NCBI GenBank assembly: GCA_030704615.1
Contig: CM060734.1
Coordinates: 29,094,042-29,158,041 of the forward strand
Direction of reading: 5' to 3'
Source of the DNA: Takakia lepidozioides
Lineage: Eukaryota; Streptophyta; Takakiopsida; Takakiales; Takakiaceae
DNA: 64,000 nucleotides
The translations under genes were made by a program, and so were the position numbers. Shown piece by piece: positions 11,951 through 24,361 of the stretch (positions are counted from its first letter, which is position 1; the number at the start of each line of letters is the position of its first letter). The notes under the pieces were generated by a model. That model worked only from the letters and a program-made list of their open reading frames with translations. It did not search any database and was not told where the DNA came from.

Positions 11951-12400
11951 AAAGAGGTGGGGGGGAATAAATGATAACGGCTAAGTATGACGCAGCTACG
12001 AGGGCCAGACAGCGAGAGTCACGATGGACATACCGGGTAGTGATTGGTTTACATTACCTAGTCACGGGCAGAAAAGGCTAAGTGCGCGGCACTTAGCAAA
12101 CGGTGGAACGAGGATACCCTACCACGGGAGCAGTAGTGGTTGGATCTTTCAAGCAAAATAACTCCCCAAACAAACTGGTGTGCCCGTCCAGGTGCTTTGG
12201 GAGGTGCTTGCAGCAAATATAATCCACACCGAAGTGGAGACGAGGGAAGATTTAACGGAAGTTGCATCATCTTCCACTGCACCAATTCAGCTTGGTGATG
12301 AGGAGACACAACCCATTGGATAGCTCTACGGGAGCTGGGCAAATTGGCAATGCTTGCCAATACAATGTGTTGTGGAGGTGGGTGGTCTGTGTTTGCTGCT
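11951..12400 (+). repeat. Polypurine tract and probable 3' LTR of the Q1 element
   Basis: AAAGAGGTGGGGGGGAATAA at 11,951 has the form of a plant LTR-element polypurine tract, and TGATAACGG at 11,972 would be the LTR start. No second LTR copy is in the window, so the 3' limit is a guess. Upstream, 11,645-11,950 is a short untranslated stretch with in-frame remnants. Confidence 0.4.
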
Positions 12401-13020
12401 TTGAGAGGAGACTGTCCTGTACAGTGTTCTGGTCAGGTGCTTAAAGCTTACTGCAATTCAGTTCCTGTCTTATCATGTCACACTTGCCTTGCCCTATCTG
12501 TTTTATGTTTGGCCTTAGCACTTATCCAAGGATATGTTGAGCATGACATTTTGTATGAAATTTGAGAAACTGGCCTCTTGGACCAAAAGAATGTTTCAAT
12601 TGAGGTTTCTACAACAAACTTCCAACACTGCGAAACTAGCCTCTCTCTGTGGGATCTCTAAGATCGCAAGTCTTGATGCTCCATTGCAGCACAAGGAAGG
12701 CAATCGATGACCTCATTGCTACAACATGAGCTGGAAGTGTTGAGGGACCACATCTGCAATATTCAGCAAGAGGATGGACTCCTTATGACCTGTCAGGATG
12801 TATCATGGAACCCTGTGCAGGATAGGTTTATGCTCGACACTAGTAGTGACCTATGTGAGGATGTTGAGGAGAACTGTGAACAGGACAAGACTTCAAGTAC
12901 AGGATTGGAGTCTATTCAACTGCCTTCTCGTCATCATCGGGTGGGCTGCTTCTGAAATGCTAATGCAAGAAAGCACAAACAAAGAATGTTCTAAGTAGAT
13001 ATGGTCTATCAGCTACAACA
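12401..13020. other. Unassigned spacer
   Basis: Short open frames are present (for example 12,707-12,955), but none shows a recognisable motif, convincing splice context or a second copy. I see nothing else supportable here. Confidence 0.4.
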
Positions 13021-16000
13021 CTATGCAAGTCCGTAGCTAGAATCTAGAGTTGCGTAGTTTATCCTACAGAGCATGGTCTCCTCATCCCCGTAAAGAGGCA
13101 GGTAGATGATAGAGAAGCAGGTAGAAGAGTGTGGAAATCCCTCACCTGCACGAGGGAGCTTTTCTACCGAGATCCTCTTCCCTCCAAAACACTCTACGCC
13201 CGTGATGAAGACCACGAGGCGTGTGCGCTCAGAGTAGGTCATGCTTCATCTGTTCTTCCTCAATGTTGAGGAAGGTGCACTTAGCCAAGAACTCATTGGC
13301 ATCGATGGTGGGAGCTCCATTAAAAACCACTCGGAGGGTCTCTGGAGGGAGCCCTTGCAAAGCGCCATGTATTTGAATGTCGGCCGGTCCCTGTGAGGTT
13401 GCCAAGAGGAATCCCTCCCTCATGGCTCTTCCAACCTCGACCTGGCCACTAAATAGGTGGCTATACACAATCGCCCAAACCTTCTCGTCCACCTGCTCTT
13501 CCCACCTGCCCTTCTCCAAGACAAGCTCACAAAAGCTCCATCCGAGCTCGTCTGATAGCTCGTCCCTCCCAAAACAAGCCGCCATATCTGTAGCTTCCTT
13601 GTAGGAGGTGCATTGCCTCAATGCCCTTAGGAATGCCCACTTCGAACCCCAACCCAATTGGAAATCCCTCTCTAGAGCCACTCTGAGGCTACCTTCCACA
13701 TCGTGCAGGGAGGAGTTGTGGCCTCTGGCACCTGACTGCAAAGGGCTAGAAGGGTGCAAAAGAGAAGGGCCTAGACAACTCCAACTCTGACTCTACCAAG
13801 AGGAAAATCAGATACCCCAACATCCTAGCTGCATCTAGTTGCATATCTGGACGCACAATGTTTTCGTCTGGCAGAGGATGAAGAATGAGGCCTTGCCTTC
13901 AATCTGGATAATCGAAAATACAATTGTAGGCCTGTAGCAATGCAGCAAAATGGTTTTGGCTTCTATTAGGAACATCAGGTCCAACTTCAGCAGTTACTAG
14001 GTTCCAACATAGTATTTTAGCAAGTGTGTCTTGTACTGAATCGGTGATTGTGTCATGGTTTATTCTTCTACACCAATGACATTCTGATTTTGTAGTCTGT
14101 CAGTCAAGCCAGCAAGAAAAACTTTATGAAGTGATAGGTTGGAGGGAGGAGGCTCTCACAAAGGGGCGGGCCCAGAATTGCTTCCAGGCGTTAGTGAGCC
14201 AAGTGTCTCGCAGCCCACCCACATCACAGGTTTCTGCCTCCTCCATGCCGCTTTTGTGCACATATTTCACCTGTAGTTCATGCATGGCTTCTGGCCCATT
14301 CAAGTTGACCTCATTCCAATGTTCAGTGAAAGCGTTCAGCTCTTTTCCTTGGTGTACCTGCTCAACACCAAGGAAACGACAGTGAATATGTGTGTCTGCA
14401 TATATAGGTAGATCAATTGAGCATGTCAAGGACATAGGGAATATGGAATACATACCATGATGTGTTTTGTAGGGCGCTCAGAGTTCGTGTAACTGTAGAG
14501 AATGTGATTCAAATAGGCTTTTTGATAAGCAAGGAGGGCGTCCTCAACCTTCCCCCTTGCCTCCAAAACCTCAGTCTCATCTAGTTGTGCCATTTGCTCT
14601 GTGCGACACATTAAGCGGAGTTTGGCTTCGGTGAAATCTGTGAAAGTAGGATCGTCAAGGATCCTGTCTGCATCCTGTAGGCTCCAAACACCTGGAGCTG
14701 GCCCTCCTCCACCAAATTTGGAAACAAGTGCATGTGCTTGGTCCAAGCATGCACTCTTTTGCATTGACTCCTCAAAAGTATCCCATTCTCGCCAAAATGG
14801 GCAAGCCTTCAGCTCAAATGCCCAGCAGATGTCTACAGGGGCGTACATTGCGAGCGCAGGGTGTCTGCAAAGATTGGACAGCTATGCCTCGGAGTTCATT
14901 ACGCCTCTGCGAAGGTCTCTTCTGTTGCACAAAGTGCGATAGACAGGACTGTCACTTGAATCAATCTGAAGGGCATAAGCCTCGAAAGCTTTCCAAAAGC
15001 TGTCGGCTTTTGCCTCCTCATGGGGGTGGTACACTTGGCAGCCCCCCCCTTGTCACACTGCGTTTGATCTCCAAGGCTGCAAAGTACTGTTGATGGCATG
15101 CAATCCATTGTTCCTGCAGTGTGTCAAGGGAGATGAAACGATATGTTGATGGAATAGGACCTGTACTGGAGGGTGTTGGAATGGAGGATGTTGGTGTAGT
15201 GGCCGCTATTGGAGTGGGGTGAGGTGTCGATGTTGAGGTGATCGGGTCTGCCAAAGCTGCCATGACAGGGGAAGTCACTTCTAGGTCGACATAGTTTTGG
15301 CAGTGACTATTGAATCTCACAACTGAAAAGACTTGATCAAACTCATGAGACATGGTGTCCATTAAAATACCTAGTCTAGAATTTGTGGGAGCATTTCCAG
15401 GGGTTGATGTTTGGCGTAAAAAAGGAGGATTTGGTATTGTTGGTGCTGCTGCTCTTAGAGGACGGTCATCTTGATCATCATCCCTACCTACATTCAACAT
15501 AGAAGTGTAGGAGGTAATCGCTGCCCTAGGTAGAACAACAGGATCTAGACAATACACAATGTATGTGTTCGCTGGGACTGCACCAAATGGACTTTGACAT
15601 GTAGGAGCAAAGGGGTGGAGCTTGAAGCCCCTCTCCGAGCCTGTTCCTTCAGGTCTTCTGTCGCGCTTGTAAAAAAGTCTAGAAAACAAAGTTCCACGAG
15701 TGTGTTGATATTGGGGCAGCCTAGAAAAGGCCTCCGCTATTGCAAACTCGATGGATGTGCGAGCATATGGGGTAGGGTACACATACCCACACCATCTTGA
15801 TGTTGCAGGCTGTGAAACAACGACTGAGGGTACGTCTGAAGGCCACGAGGCCACCATGGGAAAAGTAAAGCCGTCTTTGCAAGTCCATACTACAGACCTT
15901 GGCAAAGTATAAATAGTTCGGCTCATAATGCGTGGTGCTCGTGTTGAACGTTGCCGTCTGGAGGCACGAGCTCCTCTCCGGTTGGAATGTCCAAAAATTG

Positions 16001-16166
16001 GTGGGTAAGCAAATCCCTGACCTGCCCCTTGAATTGGAGATGGAAGTACGGCCCTTCGTAGTGTAGGAGGATGCTCGTCTTCCATGTCTTCTTCCATCTC
16101 TTTCACGGCTTCCATGTCATCTTCGCACACCATGTCATCTTGGTAGTGGTGCATCCTGGTAGTCAA
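13021..16166 (-). CDS. HECT-type E3 ubiquitin ligase-like gene, with frameshifts
   Basis: Would transfer ubiquitin from an E2 via a catalytic cysteine. A long N-terminal exon (16,166 to about 14,456) of unknown fold is rich in Ser/Thr/Pro. A good 98-bp intron lies at 14,455-14,358 (donor GTATGT, acceptor GAGCAG). The next exon contains LQVKYVHKSGMEEAE followed by DVGGLRDTW, matching the start of a HECT N-lobe. From 13,759, VGRAMREGFLL and LRVVFNGAPTIDANEF match the middle of the domain, and 13,242-13,021 matches the C-lobe: LVVFITGVE, then PHSSTCFSIIYLP with the expected catalytic Cys, ending SSYGLA. Frameshifts occur at a C8 run (15,042-15,049) and near 13,235, and an in-frame TAG near 14,870. 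Either a decaying gene or an uncorrected sequence. No partner is recognisable beside it. Confidence 0.6.
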
Positions 16167-16961
16167 ATTTCCGTTGTCAGTGTAGCAATTGTTCCCATCT
16201 CTTGATTCCCCTCATGTACCTCGTCCTTTGTAACAATCCATGATTGGCACTACATGAAATTGATGTCAATTAGGAGTTGTACCTGTACATTAGGCACGGA
16301 CAGTGGCTGCAGTAAAACTCTTGGTTTCTTTCAGACTGAAGGGTCCAAATGAGGGAACCCCCCAACTTAAAGAAGAGGAATTGGGAGGGATTTAGGCAGG
16401 ATATAAATTTATATTGGTTCATTGGAAAATAAGTATACAAGTCCAACTGGGAGGGAGAGGAGATGATCCTTGAAACAGGCCAAAGGACAGCTGATGGAGT
16501 CTTAAGGCAAGGCCTAGGAGATTTAACATGCTTCACCAACAACTGTTGGACTTTGTTCATTCTATATCATCCGGCAACTGGGGGTTTCCTTACTCACTGT
16601 GTATGGAACTCTATCCTGGAAAGTCATCCCTATGATTTCCTTGCCGAGGGTCACTGAGCAAAAACTGAACTGCAGGTGAGAATTCTTTCATCATTCGGAG
16701 TTTCTGTTGCCAAAGATATGTGACACTATAATTTTCTTATTTGGAGGCCCAGATTGCCATGAATACCTCAGCATATGAAGGGGACTCAGGGAGAAGGGTT
16801 GGAAAGGGGTATGAGTAGAGGAGTCAATTGCCTACTATCCTCCTAGAGGTTGGCTAAATCCTTAAAATGCATATGAGAAGGGAAAAGTTTTTGTATTGCG
16901 GATTCTGAATGTGTAACACATCTACTAAAGACATAACACATCCTATGTTGACTATCTCCAG
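16167..16961. other. Unassigned AT-rich spacer
   Basis: No ORF with a recognisable motif, no tRNA and no clear repeat unit, apart from the start of the duplication that follows. Confidence 0.4.
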
Positions 16962-17415
16962 ACAGGGAGCCCCGGATGCCCATCCATTCAACCCACGTCA
17001 AGACAAGATAAGATAACCAAGGTGAAGGACAAGATGATTTTGCTCTCTTACCTGAACGCATGAATTTGTGCAAAATTGAATATGCAGGCCCACCACTGCC
17101 AGAGACCAAAGCTGTCACAAACAAATTACAGAAGTTACAAGACACAGGAGCTCCACAAAACAAGACTGACATAATATGAATATCAAGAAGACAGGGAGCC
17201 CCGGATGCATTCAACCAAGGTCAAGACAATATAAGATAACCAAGGTGAAGACAAGATGATTTTGCTCTCTTACCTTAACGCATGAATTTGTGCAAAATTG
17301 AATATGTTGGCCCACCACTGCCATAGACCAAAGCTGTCACAAACAGGTTACAGAAGTTACAAGATACAGAAGCTCCACAAAACAAGACCGACACAAGGAC
17401 TCTCCACAAAACAAG
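16962..17415. repeat. Tandem duplication, period 229 bp
   Basis: The segment beginning ACAGGGAGCCCCGGATGC at 16,962 is repeated from 17,191. The copies share long blocks (GATGATTTTGCTCTCTTACC, ACGCATGAATTTGTGC) and differ by substitutions and short indels. A further partial copy of the ACAAAACAAGACTGACATAAT end occurs near 17,405-17,430. Non-coding. Confidence 0.9.
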
Positions 17416-17456
17416 ACTGACATAATAGGAATATCAAGAAGTGGATATGACATAAA

Positions 17457-17482
17457 ATAACCTATATTATAATATAGGTTAT
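17457..17482. repeat. Perfect 26-bp AT-rich palindrome
   Basis: Arms ATAACCTATATTA and its exact complement meet without a spacer. It sits directly after the 229-bp duplication and is preceded by ATAAAATA-rich sequence. Confidence 0.9.
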
Positions 17483-18430
17483 ATTATACGAAGTGGATGA
17501 AATGGCTTTTTCAACGAGATGGACGTGGATTGGAAAGGAAAGCTAATACTCTGGTGGCATGATTGTGCAGGTTTGCCAATGAGCAAGATGGAGCTGAAGC
17601 TCGATTGGAAGCTGGAGAAGAATATGATTTATCTGTATTTTATCTATATTTTCATGTTGCCATCGAAGCGGCTTCCTAGTGCTTGTAATCCATGGTATGA
17701 TGTAGTTCTCCATTTACTACCATTGTTGTGTTGTACGTGCCTTCAGCTTCGAATCTGGAGCTTCTCAATCAATTGAAAATTTGGCTGTTGTCTCTTGCCT
17801 TCTTCGTTGGATGGTTCACTCACCGGCCCTCTTCGGCCTCCATCTACTTTGCTGGTTACAGAATACCAAAAGAGCTATACTGGAAAAGATTCCCATCCTA
17901 GGGAAAGATTCCAAAAGCCACGGGCCAAGATTCCAAAACCATAGAATATTCTAACATAGCACTAGAAAAAAATTCTCTTATCCCCAAGCCAAAATGCTCT
18001 ATATCATGGGATGCAATGTATGGGCTTAGCATCTAACACTAAGCCCACATACGTACATACATCTCCAAAAGTATGTATAACTATACAAAATACATGTATC
18101 TCCACCACATGTGCCTAGGATCATTTGGCTTAGGGCTGTTGGAGGACATTTAGCCTAGGGTCTGGGACATTTGGCTTAGCGAGGTTAAAGGGTTTTAATG
18201 ACACATTTTGCTCAGTAGTTGCAGGGTCATTTAGTTTTCCCTACTAACTTAGGACTATTGGCTTTATGAACGAACCAAAGACTGCAATTAATGATCTATC
18301 TGTACTTCAATTCTTTTTTGTGTGCAAGAATTAAAATTAGTTCCTTGGCTGCTATCATTGGCTGCTCTCTGACATCCAAGGAACATAAACACCATAAATA
18401 ATTTGATAGTCTGCAATTTTGAATAAATTG
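17483..18430. other. Unassigned AT-rich spacer
   Basis: Contains repeated short phrases of the form TTTGGCTTAG and GGGACATTTGGC near 18,120-18,180 but no gene I can support. One open frame at 17,519-17,776 lacks any recognisable motif. Confidence 0.35.
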
Positions 18431-18431
18431 T

Positions 18432-18700
18432 AGTGGACTTGCTGGTTAGAAACTTGGACTATAACCTCGTGGTTGGGGGTTCAATTCATCTTCCCACATT
18501 CCCTGAAGTTAGTTTTGAATATGTTCTTCAATTTTGAGATCCCTATGGGAGCTCTATAAATAATTAGATAGTCAAAACGTTGTCAACAAATTCTCATGGA
18601 CTTACTGGTTAGAAGTTTCCAACTTTGACCAAGAAGTTGGGGTTCAATTCCTCTCCCCTCGCCTTTTCTTGAAGTTAGTTTTGCTTTTCTAAGAATGTTA
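18432..18700 (+). repeat. Two tandem tRNA-derived SINE-like units
   Basis: Each unit has an A-box-like GGACTTGCTGGTTAGAA (18,435) or GGACTTACTGGTTAGAA (18,597) followed 30-35 bases later by a B-box-like GGTTCAATTC (18,478 and 18,641) and then a shared tail TTGAAGTTAGTTTTG. These are internal RNA polymerase III promoter elements of tRNA-derived SINEs. Copies are diverged. Confidence 0.55.
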
Positions 18701-19459
18701 CTTGGTTGAATATATACTCACATAAATCAATTGGGATTAGTAAAAACTAAGTAAATAAATATCTATATTCTTAAAACTTAAACTATATTCACAAAGAAAA
18801 TAAACATTGAAATTGGTTAGCTGAAATTAAATTTTGTTGTTTGCCTAATAAATAATATTTACACTAGAATATCTCTCTATATACATGTATCCACTTGTTC
18901 ACTTTTCCATTTGACGTTGCAATTTGTGAGGTTCCTTGAAAATTGATGCACGGTGTAGGTTTGGATGCTATTAACTGAAGCCGAGGACAAATAGAAAGAC
19001 TCACAACCTTGCATACGATTTTTGGTCGTGATGGCTTGTGAATCTCATTCCAATTTCGGGAGGAACTCCTTGGTGATTCATTCTGCAAGAATGCAGTTCA
19101 CGGTGGCAACGTCGTCTGCTCCACAAAACTCTAGTCTGACAGTTATTGTGTTAAAAAAAACTACATTTTTTTTTAACAAATATGGAGGGATAAGAACTGA
19201 GGGATTTGAACTCTTTGTCGTGACAAAAGAGTTTCTCAACACGAAACACTTGTCTGACATTGATTTTGTTCAAAAACCTCCATGCTTTTGAAACAATATG
19301 GAGGGATATGAACTAATGGATTTGAACTCATTTGAACTCACGAAACTCTTGTTTGAACTAATATTTGGAATGACAACATGGATTGTGAGTTGAAAAATTT
19401 ATATGCTTCAATCCCCATTATAAACACAATCAATATTGAACAATATGATTTACGATCCG
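18701..19459. other. AT-rich spacer with short direct repeats
   Basis: The phrase AATATGGAGGGATA followed by GAACT and GATTTGAACTC occurs at about 19,180 and again at about 19,295. No coding or RNA gene is recognised. Confidence 0.4.
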
Positions 19460-19823
19460 TTTTGTAATTCAGTCAACCACTGGAGAAAATACTAAAAAAT
19501 TGCAAACGTCGGAAGATGACATTTTCACAAAATCCGACTATTCCATGATGATGGATGAATCTGAATATCGTAGTTTAGTTAGACAATTAAATGAAGAACA
19601 AAGACTAATGCGATGTACGACAGTTGAAGAGATTGGTGAGCAGGGTTACTGGTGAAGCATTTGGCATGTTCCATAAATTTACAGTTGAAGAGTTGTGTGC
19701 TCGAGCTCGCACACGGAGTCCTTCACGAGAATCTCATCATCAGAAGGGTGCTCGGTCACAAAGGTTTGCTGATCCTAAACAGTAAACGGTGAGGACACGG
19801 TTTTTTGAGAGGGGGAGGGGTAA
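19460..19823 (+). pseudogene. 3' internal end of element D with polypurine tract
   Basis: The last bases before the LTR form a purine-rich tract GAGAGGGGGAGGGG at 19,807-19,820. Upstream is a short decayed coding tail (readable as LCARARTRSPSRE and RFADPKQ before a stop). Together with the LTR this is the 3' end of a plus-strand retrotransposon; the rest of D is missing or unrecognisable. Confidence 0.6.
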
Positions 19824-20741
19824 TGTTAGAGGGCTGTTTGGGACTTAGACGCTTTTACGAGTTCTGTGGGGTACCCCTAATTTTTGCGCAGACTTACGGA
19901 TGGTGGACTGAGACCAACAGAAGTCTTAGAGGTGACAGGCGCAGGCTTTAGGGGGGGTTAGACAGCCTGACACAGCCTGACACAGCCTGACACAGTCAGT
20001 CACAGCCCGTCATAGTCTATCACAGCCAGTCACAGCCCGACACAGCCCGACACAACTTTACACAGCCAGTCACAGCTCGACACAGCTTGGCACAGCATGT
20101 CACAGCATACATAGAGAACGATTATCATTGACAGGGAACAACTGTGTGGGAACGACATCTACAGAGGGAACATGTTACTTCAGGGGTGACAGTTAGTTAG
20201 TTAGTTAGGTGGTTAGAACAGCTTACGGGTAGATCAAGCAGGGCGACAACAGGAAGGGGATCATTTCTTGGAGAGCGCGACTTGGTCAGGGGAAGATGAG
20301 ACGAAACGGAGAGCGGAAACAGTGAAGAGGAGATGATGACTTGATTGAGGCTTAATTCCTGCAAGCTGTAGAATCAAACAAAAGGGTAGATTAGGGACAC
20401 CATGGCAATGGCCTGATACTTGATTAATCTTAATCTGATACATATTCGATACAGTCATACTGTGTAAAGAGACATGAGAGAAGCTGTGGAATGAATGATT
20501 GATTGATTGATTGGAGCTTGATAGATACTGAAGTAATCTGATGCTTCAGTATACACAGTAAGGTAATTGACTAACATGAAGGCAAGAAGAAATACAAATA
20601 GGAAGCACAACCATGATACACTAGCTATAGGTCATGACTAATTGTTCTGAGCGGGCTGAGTGCTTAGAGATATCCAACTCTTCTATCTTGGAGTTTCCGC
20701 CTCGGATAGCGAAGGGATGGGTGAGTAAAAGCCGCTCGACA
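19824..20741 (+). repeat. 3' LTR of element D, same family as element C's LTR
   Basis: 918 bp, begins TGTTAGAGGGCTG and ends GCTCGACA. The inverted relative at 57,496-58,406 matches over the full length, including a conserved 65-codon open stretch (complement of 20,261-20,458). It contains a 10-bp-period minisatellite of CACAG units at 19,967-20,105 and a run of TTAG and GATT microsatellites. No flanking direct duplication is seen (GGTAA versus CTCTC), as expected if only one end of the element survives. Confidence 0.85.
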
Positions 20742-22521
20742 CTCTCTCCCCGTCGAAGAGCGTAGGATTGGCTGAGCCATGCTTTCGAGTAGCTCAGACC
20801 CATTTTGCAATAAATGAGAATGTTGGGGACATTGTCACAAAAGAGGAGGTGTGGGAAGTGGTTGGGGCTCTGTTTTGGCGTGTTCATCATTGTAAGTTTT
20901 CAATGACATTTTTACCACCTCTGTCAAGTAGAGGAGGACTTGTCAATAGTTTTTATTTCTGGCTCTGGTTTTGTTTCCTCTCTCATGTTTTCTTCCACTT
21001 TGTCCCATAAGCTCTACGAGCTTTCCGCGGACATTATAAAGCACCATTTCATTTCATTTCATATGGTCAAGTTCAATTCCATCAATATTTGAGGAGACCT
21101 GATGCTGATGTTTTCAATACCTTGGTAAGCTTTGAGGTGCGAGACATTGTAGATCATTTCATTTCATGTTCCCTTCAGAAGGAAAATTGTGAACTCAATT
21201 TACATTATTTTGTTTGTGGGGGACCTGCAGTCTGCACCAGGAATGACAAAATACTGAAAATTGGCATGGACTTGGATTATGCTCAGGGCCTTGCACCTCT
21301 ACTTGCGGTATCGGAGTCTGGCAGTGCTACGTTTATACACTGTAAGCTCTACTGTTCGTGTGGACAGGTCTCTAACAAAGACTTCTGTTATATAGAATTG
21401 TCATGACCATAGTTATATGGAAGCCTTTGCAAAAGAAACAATTGTTTGGCAAATTGTTCGGTATTCGTATGCTTTTAGTTGGATTGGAAACTTTGTACAT
21501 GCGACTATCATACATGTACATACGTTCATAAAAAATATTACAACGAACGAAAATCATCCAGGCATGGAACGATCCTCAGTATCTGTATGAATTTTGTTGG
21601 ATGCAAAACTTTGCAAGGGCGAACAGTCTCTGTGTACATGCCAAAAAAATGACAACCAACAAAATTCATTCAAGTGTGGTTGCTTAGTATTGTTTGGCTT
21701 TCGCCCCATTAGAATGGATGGATGATATGGTTGTATATATAATTGTCTTTAATATTTTGAACTTTTTCCGACTTCACCGTTAATTATAAAATTGAACAAT
21801 AAAACCACATGTTATCACTTCATCTTACTTCATGTTATCACTTCATCTTACTTCATGTTATCACTATATGTTCATTCATTTTCTGCTGTATTTTTGCAAC
21901 TGAGTTTCACTCCCATATTCCAAGACGAATATGAGCAGTTTGCATTTACATTCAGGACTGGAGCACCAGCATCCATATGTTGTTGGTGATTGTTTGTTGC
22001 TTATTTGCTACATTATACTCAAACTGCTTCAATGTTGCATCGTGGACGTATGACAAATTTTACTCAATCTTTGCAAATGCCCAATGACGAAATAAATGAA
22101 ATGCTTCAAATTCATTTTTCTACAGAAGCTTTGTTTGAACTACATGACATACATACTATTCATGAATTTGCACAAAACATGACTATAAGTGCTCAAAATG
22201 GAAGTTTAGAAGACGACAACTTTGCTGTTGTGTGTTTGGCTAATTATTTGCATTTTCTAATACTTGTATGGTCTTGTGTAAATGGAAGAGTTATGTTTAC
22301 GGCTGTGTGGCTTGTTGTCAAACAAACTTATATTAAACAAAATCTAAATTGATTTTGCTTTCTGGTGGCTTGTGGTCGAGCAGGTAATTGTGGCATGGAA
22401 TGGGCTGTGATATCAGAGAACAGTACATTCTCAAAGGATCAATGCATAATGTTAGATGTTATTCAACCATTTGTTGTTGTGGCAGGTGTATATGACATAC
22501 GTGCATTAAACAACTCATTTA
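20742..22521. other. Unassigned spacer with a small tandem repeat
   Basis: A 23-bp unit (CATGTTATCACTTCATCTTA plus CTT) is repeated 2.6 times at 21,808-21,866, and ATTTC repeats occur near 21,050. Open frames at 21,089-21,406 and 21,990-22,352 have no recognised motif. Possibly remnants of the integrase-like gene that follows. Confidence 0.4.
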
Positions 22522-24361
22522 TCAGGGAATTGCTGATTGGCTACAGTTGGAGGTCGCCCTTGTCCTGTTGTGGCAGTAAGTCTTGTTCGTACATAATTTT
22601 ATTCTCTTGGTTTCCATCCAGGCCACCAGACAAGCATAGTGTAAGAAGTATGTCACCGACTCTTGCTCGTCACACCATGAAGCCATACTTGGGGATCTGA
22701 AATTGACTTGGTTATGCTCTGAGGCAAAGTCGGAGCGGACGCGCAATGGCACATATGCGCAATGATCTATTTGACTTATAAGCTATAAGATAATCAAGGA
22801 ATTTGGAGTGAAGGAACTGGCTCTACAAAAGTAGTTTATCCTATATTATACATATATCCTATTGCACCTCTACAAACAACCAAGAGCACTGCTGCATTGC
22901 CTCGAAACATGAGTAGACAATAAGTGCCTAAGTTGTTGGGTTTCTGAAGTTAGGACGATCAGTTTTCTTCGTAAGACGCGGTGACGGTGATTAAAAATGT
23001 GGACGCGTTGTCGAAGCAAGCGTCACTTATGATGTCACTTGACCCCATAGAGCTACTGCCTTCCGGTAGGAAGGTGGACACCGTAATGACTTCCAACAGG
23101 TGGATTGAACCCACAACCACTCGTGAGAGGGTATGTGCCCTTACCACTGGGCTACATGCTGGTTGTCGACGGTGATTCAGAAAGAAGCTGCAGAACGAGT
23201 AACTATATAAGGTACATTTCTCTTTCCTATGCTGGCCCATTATTCTTTTGATTTTGGTGATTGAAGCTTCAGTAGTACTAGTGGAGAGAGTTTCAATTGT
23301 GATTTTAGAATGGAGAGGACTTGGGAGAGTTTTGTGATTCTACTCAAGTTGACATGCGGAAGCTGGAAAGAAGCTGTACGCAATTGAGTTATTCGGTAGC
23401 CCCTAGCACATCATCTGAAGGGGAGCTAATTATTACAATGTTCAGATGCAGGTGGCGTTGCTTACTTCTTGGCCATATGTGATGGGCAAGGAGATGTTCT
23501 TTTTGAGCTAGACATTTGGGATACTCGCTATTGAGTACAAAGAGGTTATTTACCTTGTTAGACCATCCCCACCGGTGGCTCGGTATAAGGGTACATCAAG
23601 TGCCTTTTATTGAGGCATGTGCGGAGCACGCAAGAAGCTGGGGTGCCTGCAGGCGGAATGCTCCCCACCGCTGCGCGGCAAATCTCACGCCAATCTCCCG
23701 CCTCAACCTCTCGCTCGCCAGCGTCTCAAGTGTGGGATGCTCGTTTGACTCCACATCTTGGCTTGACTCGTCTGACGTTGACTTGCGTGAGAGATAACGG
23801 GCCCGGAAGGACACGGCAACGTTCGGGGTCCGCAGCCAATTTGGAACGCACGGAACCTTCCCGCACGTTGTAACGTGCAGCGGTGGAGCCTGGTTTTTGT
23901 GTGTTTATATTCAATCAGTTTGCAGGAATTCCTCTTCTGTATACAATGGTGTAATTTTCTATAATGCATTCAATTAGAGATCACTTACAATCCATATGCC
24001 ATAATGCCATGGGCATTGTGACATTATATTGCATCCTCACAAGTGTCCGTACAGGTGAAAGGATTCGAAGTGCTGCAGCAACTTGGGGGCGAAAAACCCT
24101 CACACTCTGAGCACGCAAGGCTGCTCTCACTTGGCGCACTCCCCAATTGACTCCATTTCGGTTTGTTGGTAGCAGCTCTTCTATCTTATGCTGATGGAGG
24201 CGATTGAGTACTACCTGGAAATGTCTAACCCTCCTGTGGTTGGTAACGAGGTAACCTCTCAGGCATAGGAGATCCCCGTCGTTTCTTCTCTGCCATCTGG
24301 AGTGCATAGTCCTCTGCCATGTCAAAAGATTCCTCTGAAGAACCAGTAGTATCAGAATCAT
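22522..24361 (-). pseudogene. Integrase-core (DDE-type) transposase-like gene, copy 1, broken
   Basis: A eukaryotic family with a helix-turn-helix N-terminus and a retroviral-integrase-like fold. The exon ending at 23,989 reads KIEELLPTNRNGVNWGVRQV, ALRILSP and RMQYNVTMPMALWHMD, followed by a donor GTAAGT. The same junction follows WHID in the copy at 62.4 kb, supporting a real intron. The segment near 22,752-22,706 reads PLRVRSDFASEHNQ, which matches the second catalytic Asp region of the copy at 59.4 kb. The exon with the first Asp and the one with the catalytic Glu are not found, so this copy is dead. A SINE lies within its intron region. Confidence 0.55.
22975..23175 (-). repeat. tRNA-derived SINE
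   Basis: On the minus strand TAGCCCAGTGGTAAGG (23,154-23,139) is a clear A box and GGTTCAATCCA (23,111-23,101) a clear B box, spaced as in a tRNA. The anticodon arm does not fold well and an unrelated body of about 125 bp follows, so this is a SINE head rather than a tRNA gene. Confidence 0.6.

Noticed and set aside
20261-20458. 65-codon frame (minus) conserved at 57,782-57,976 (plus)
   Set aside because: Conservation is explained by both lying in LTRs of the same family; no motif.
19824-20741. Solo LTR
   Set aside because: A polypurine tract and coding tail directly upstream show it is a 3' LTR of a truncated element, and no flanking duplication is present.
23101-23154. tRNA gene on the minus strand
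   Set aside because: A and B boxes are good, but the cloverleaf does not close and a SINE-like body follows.
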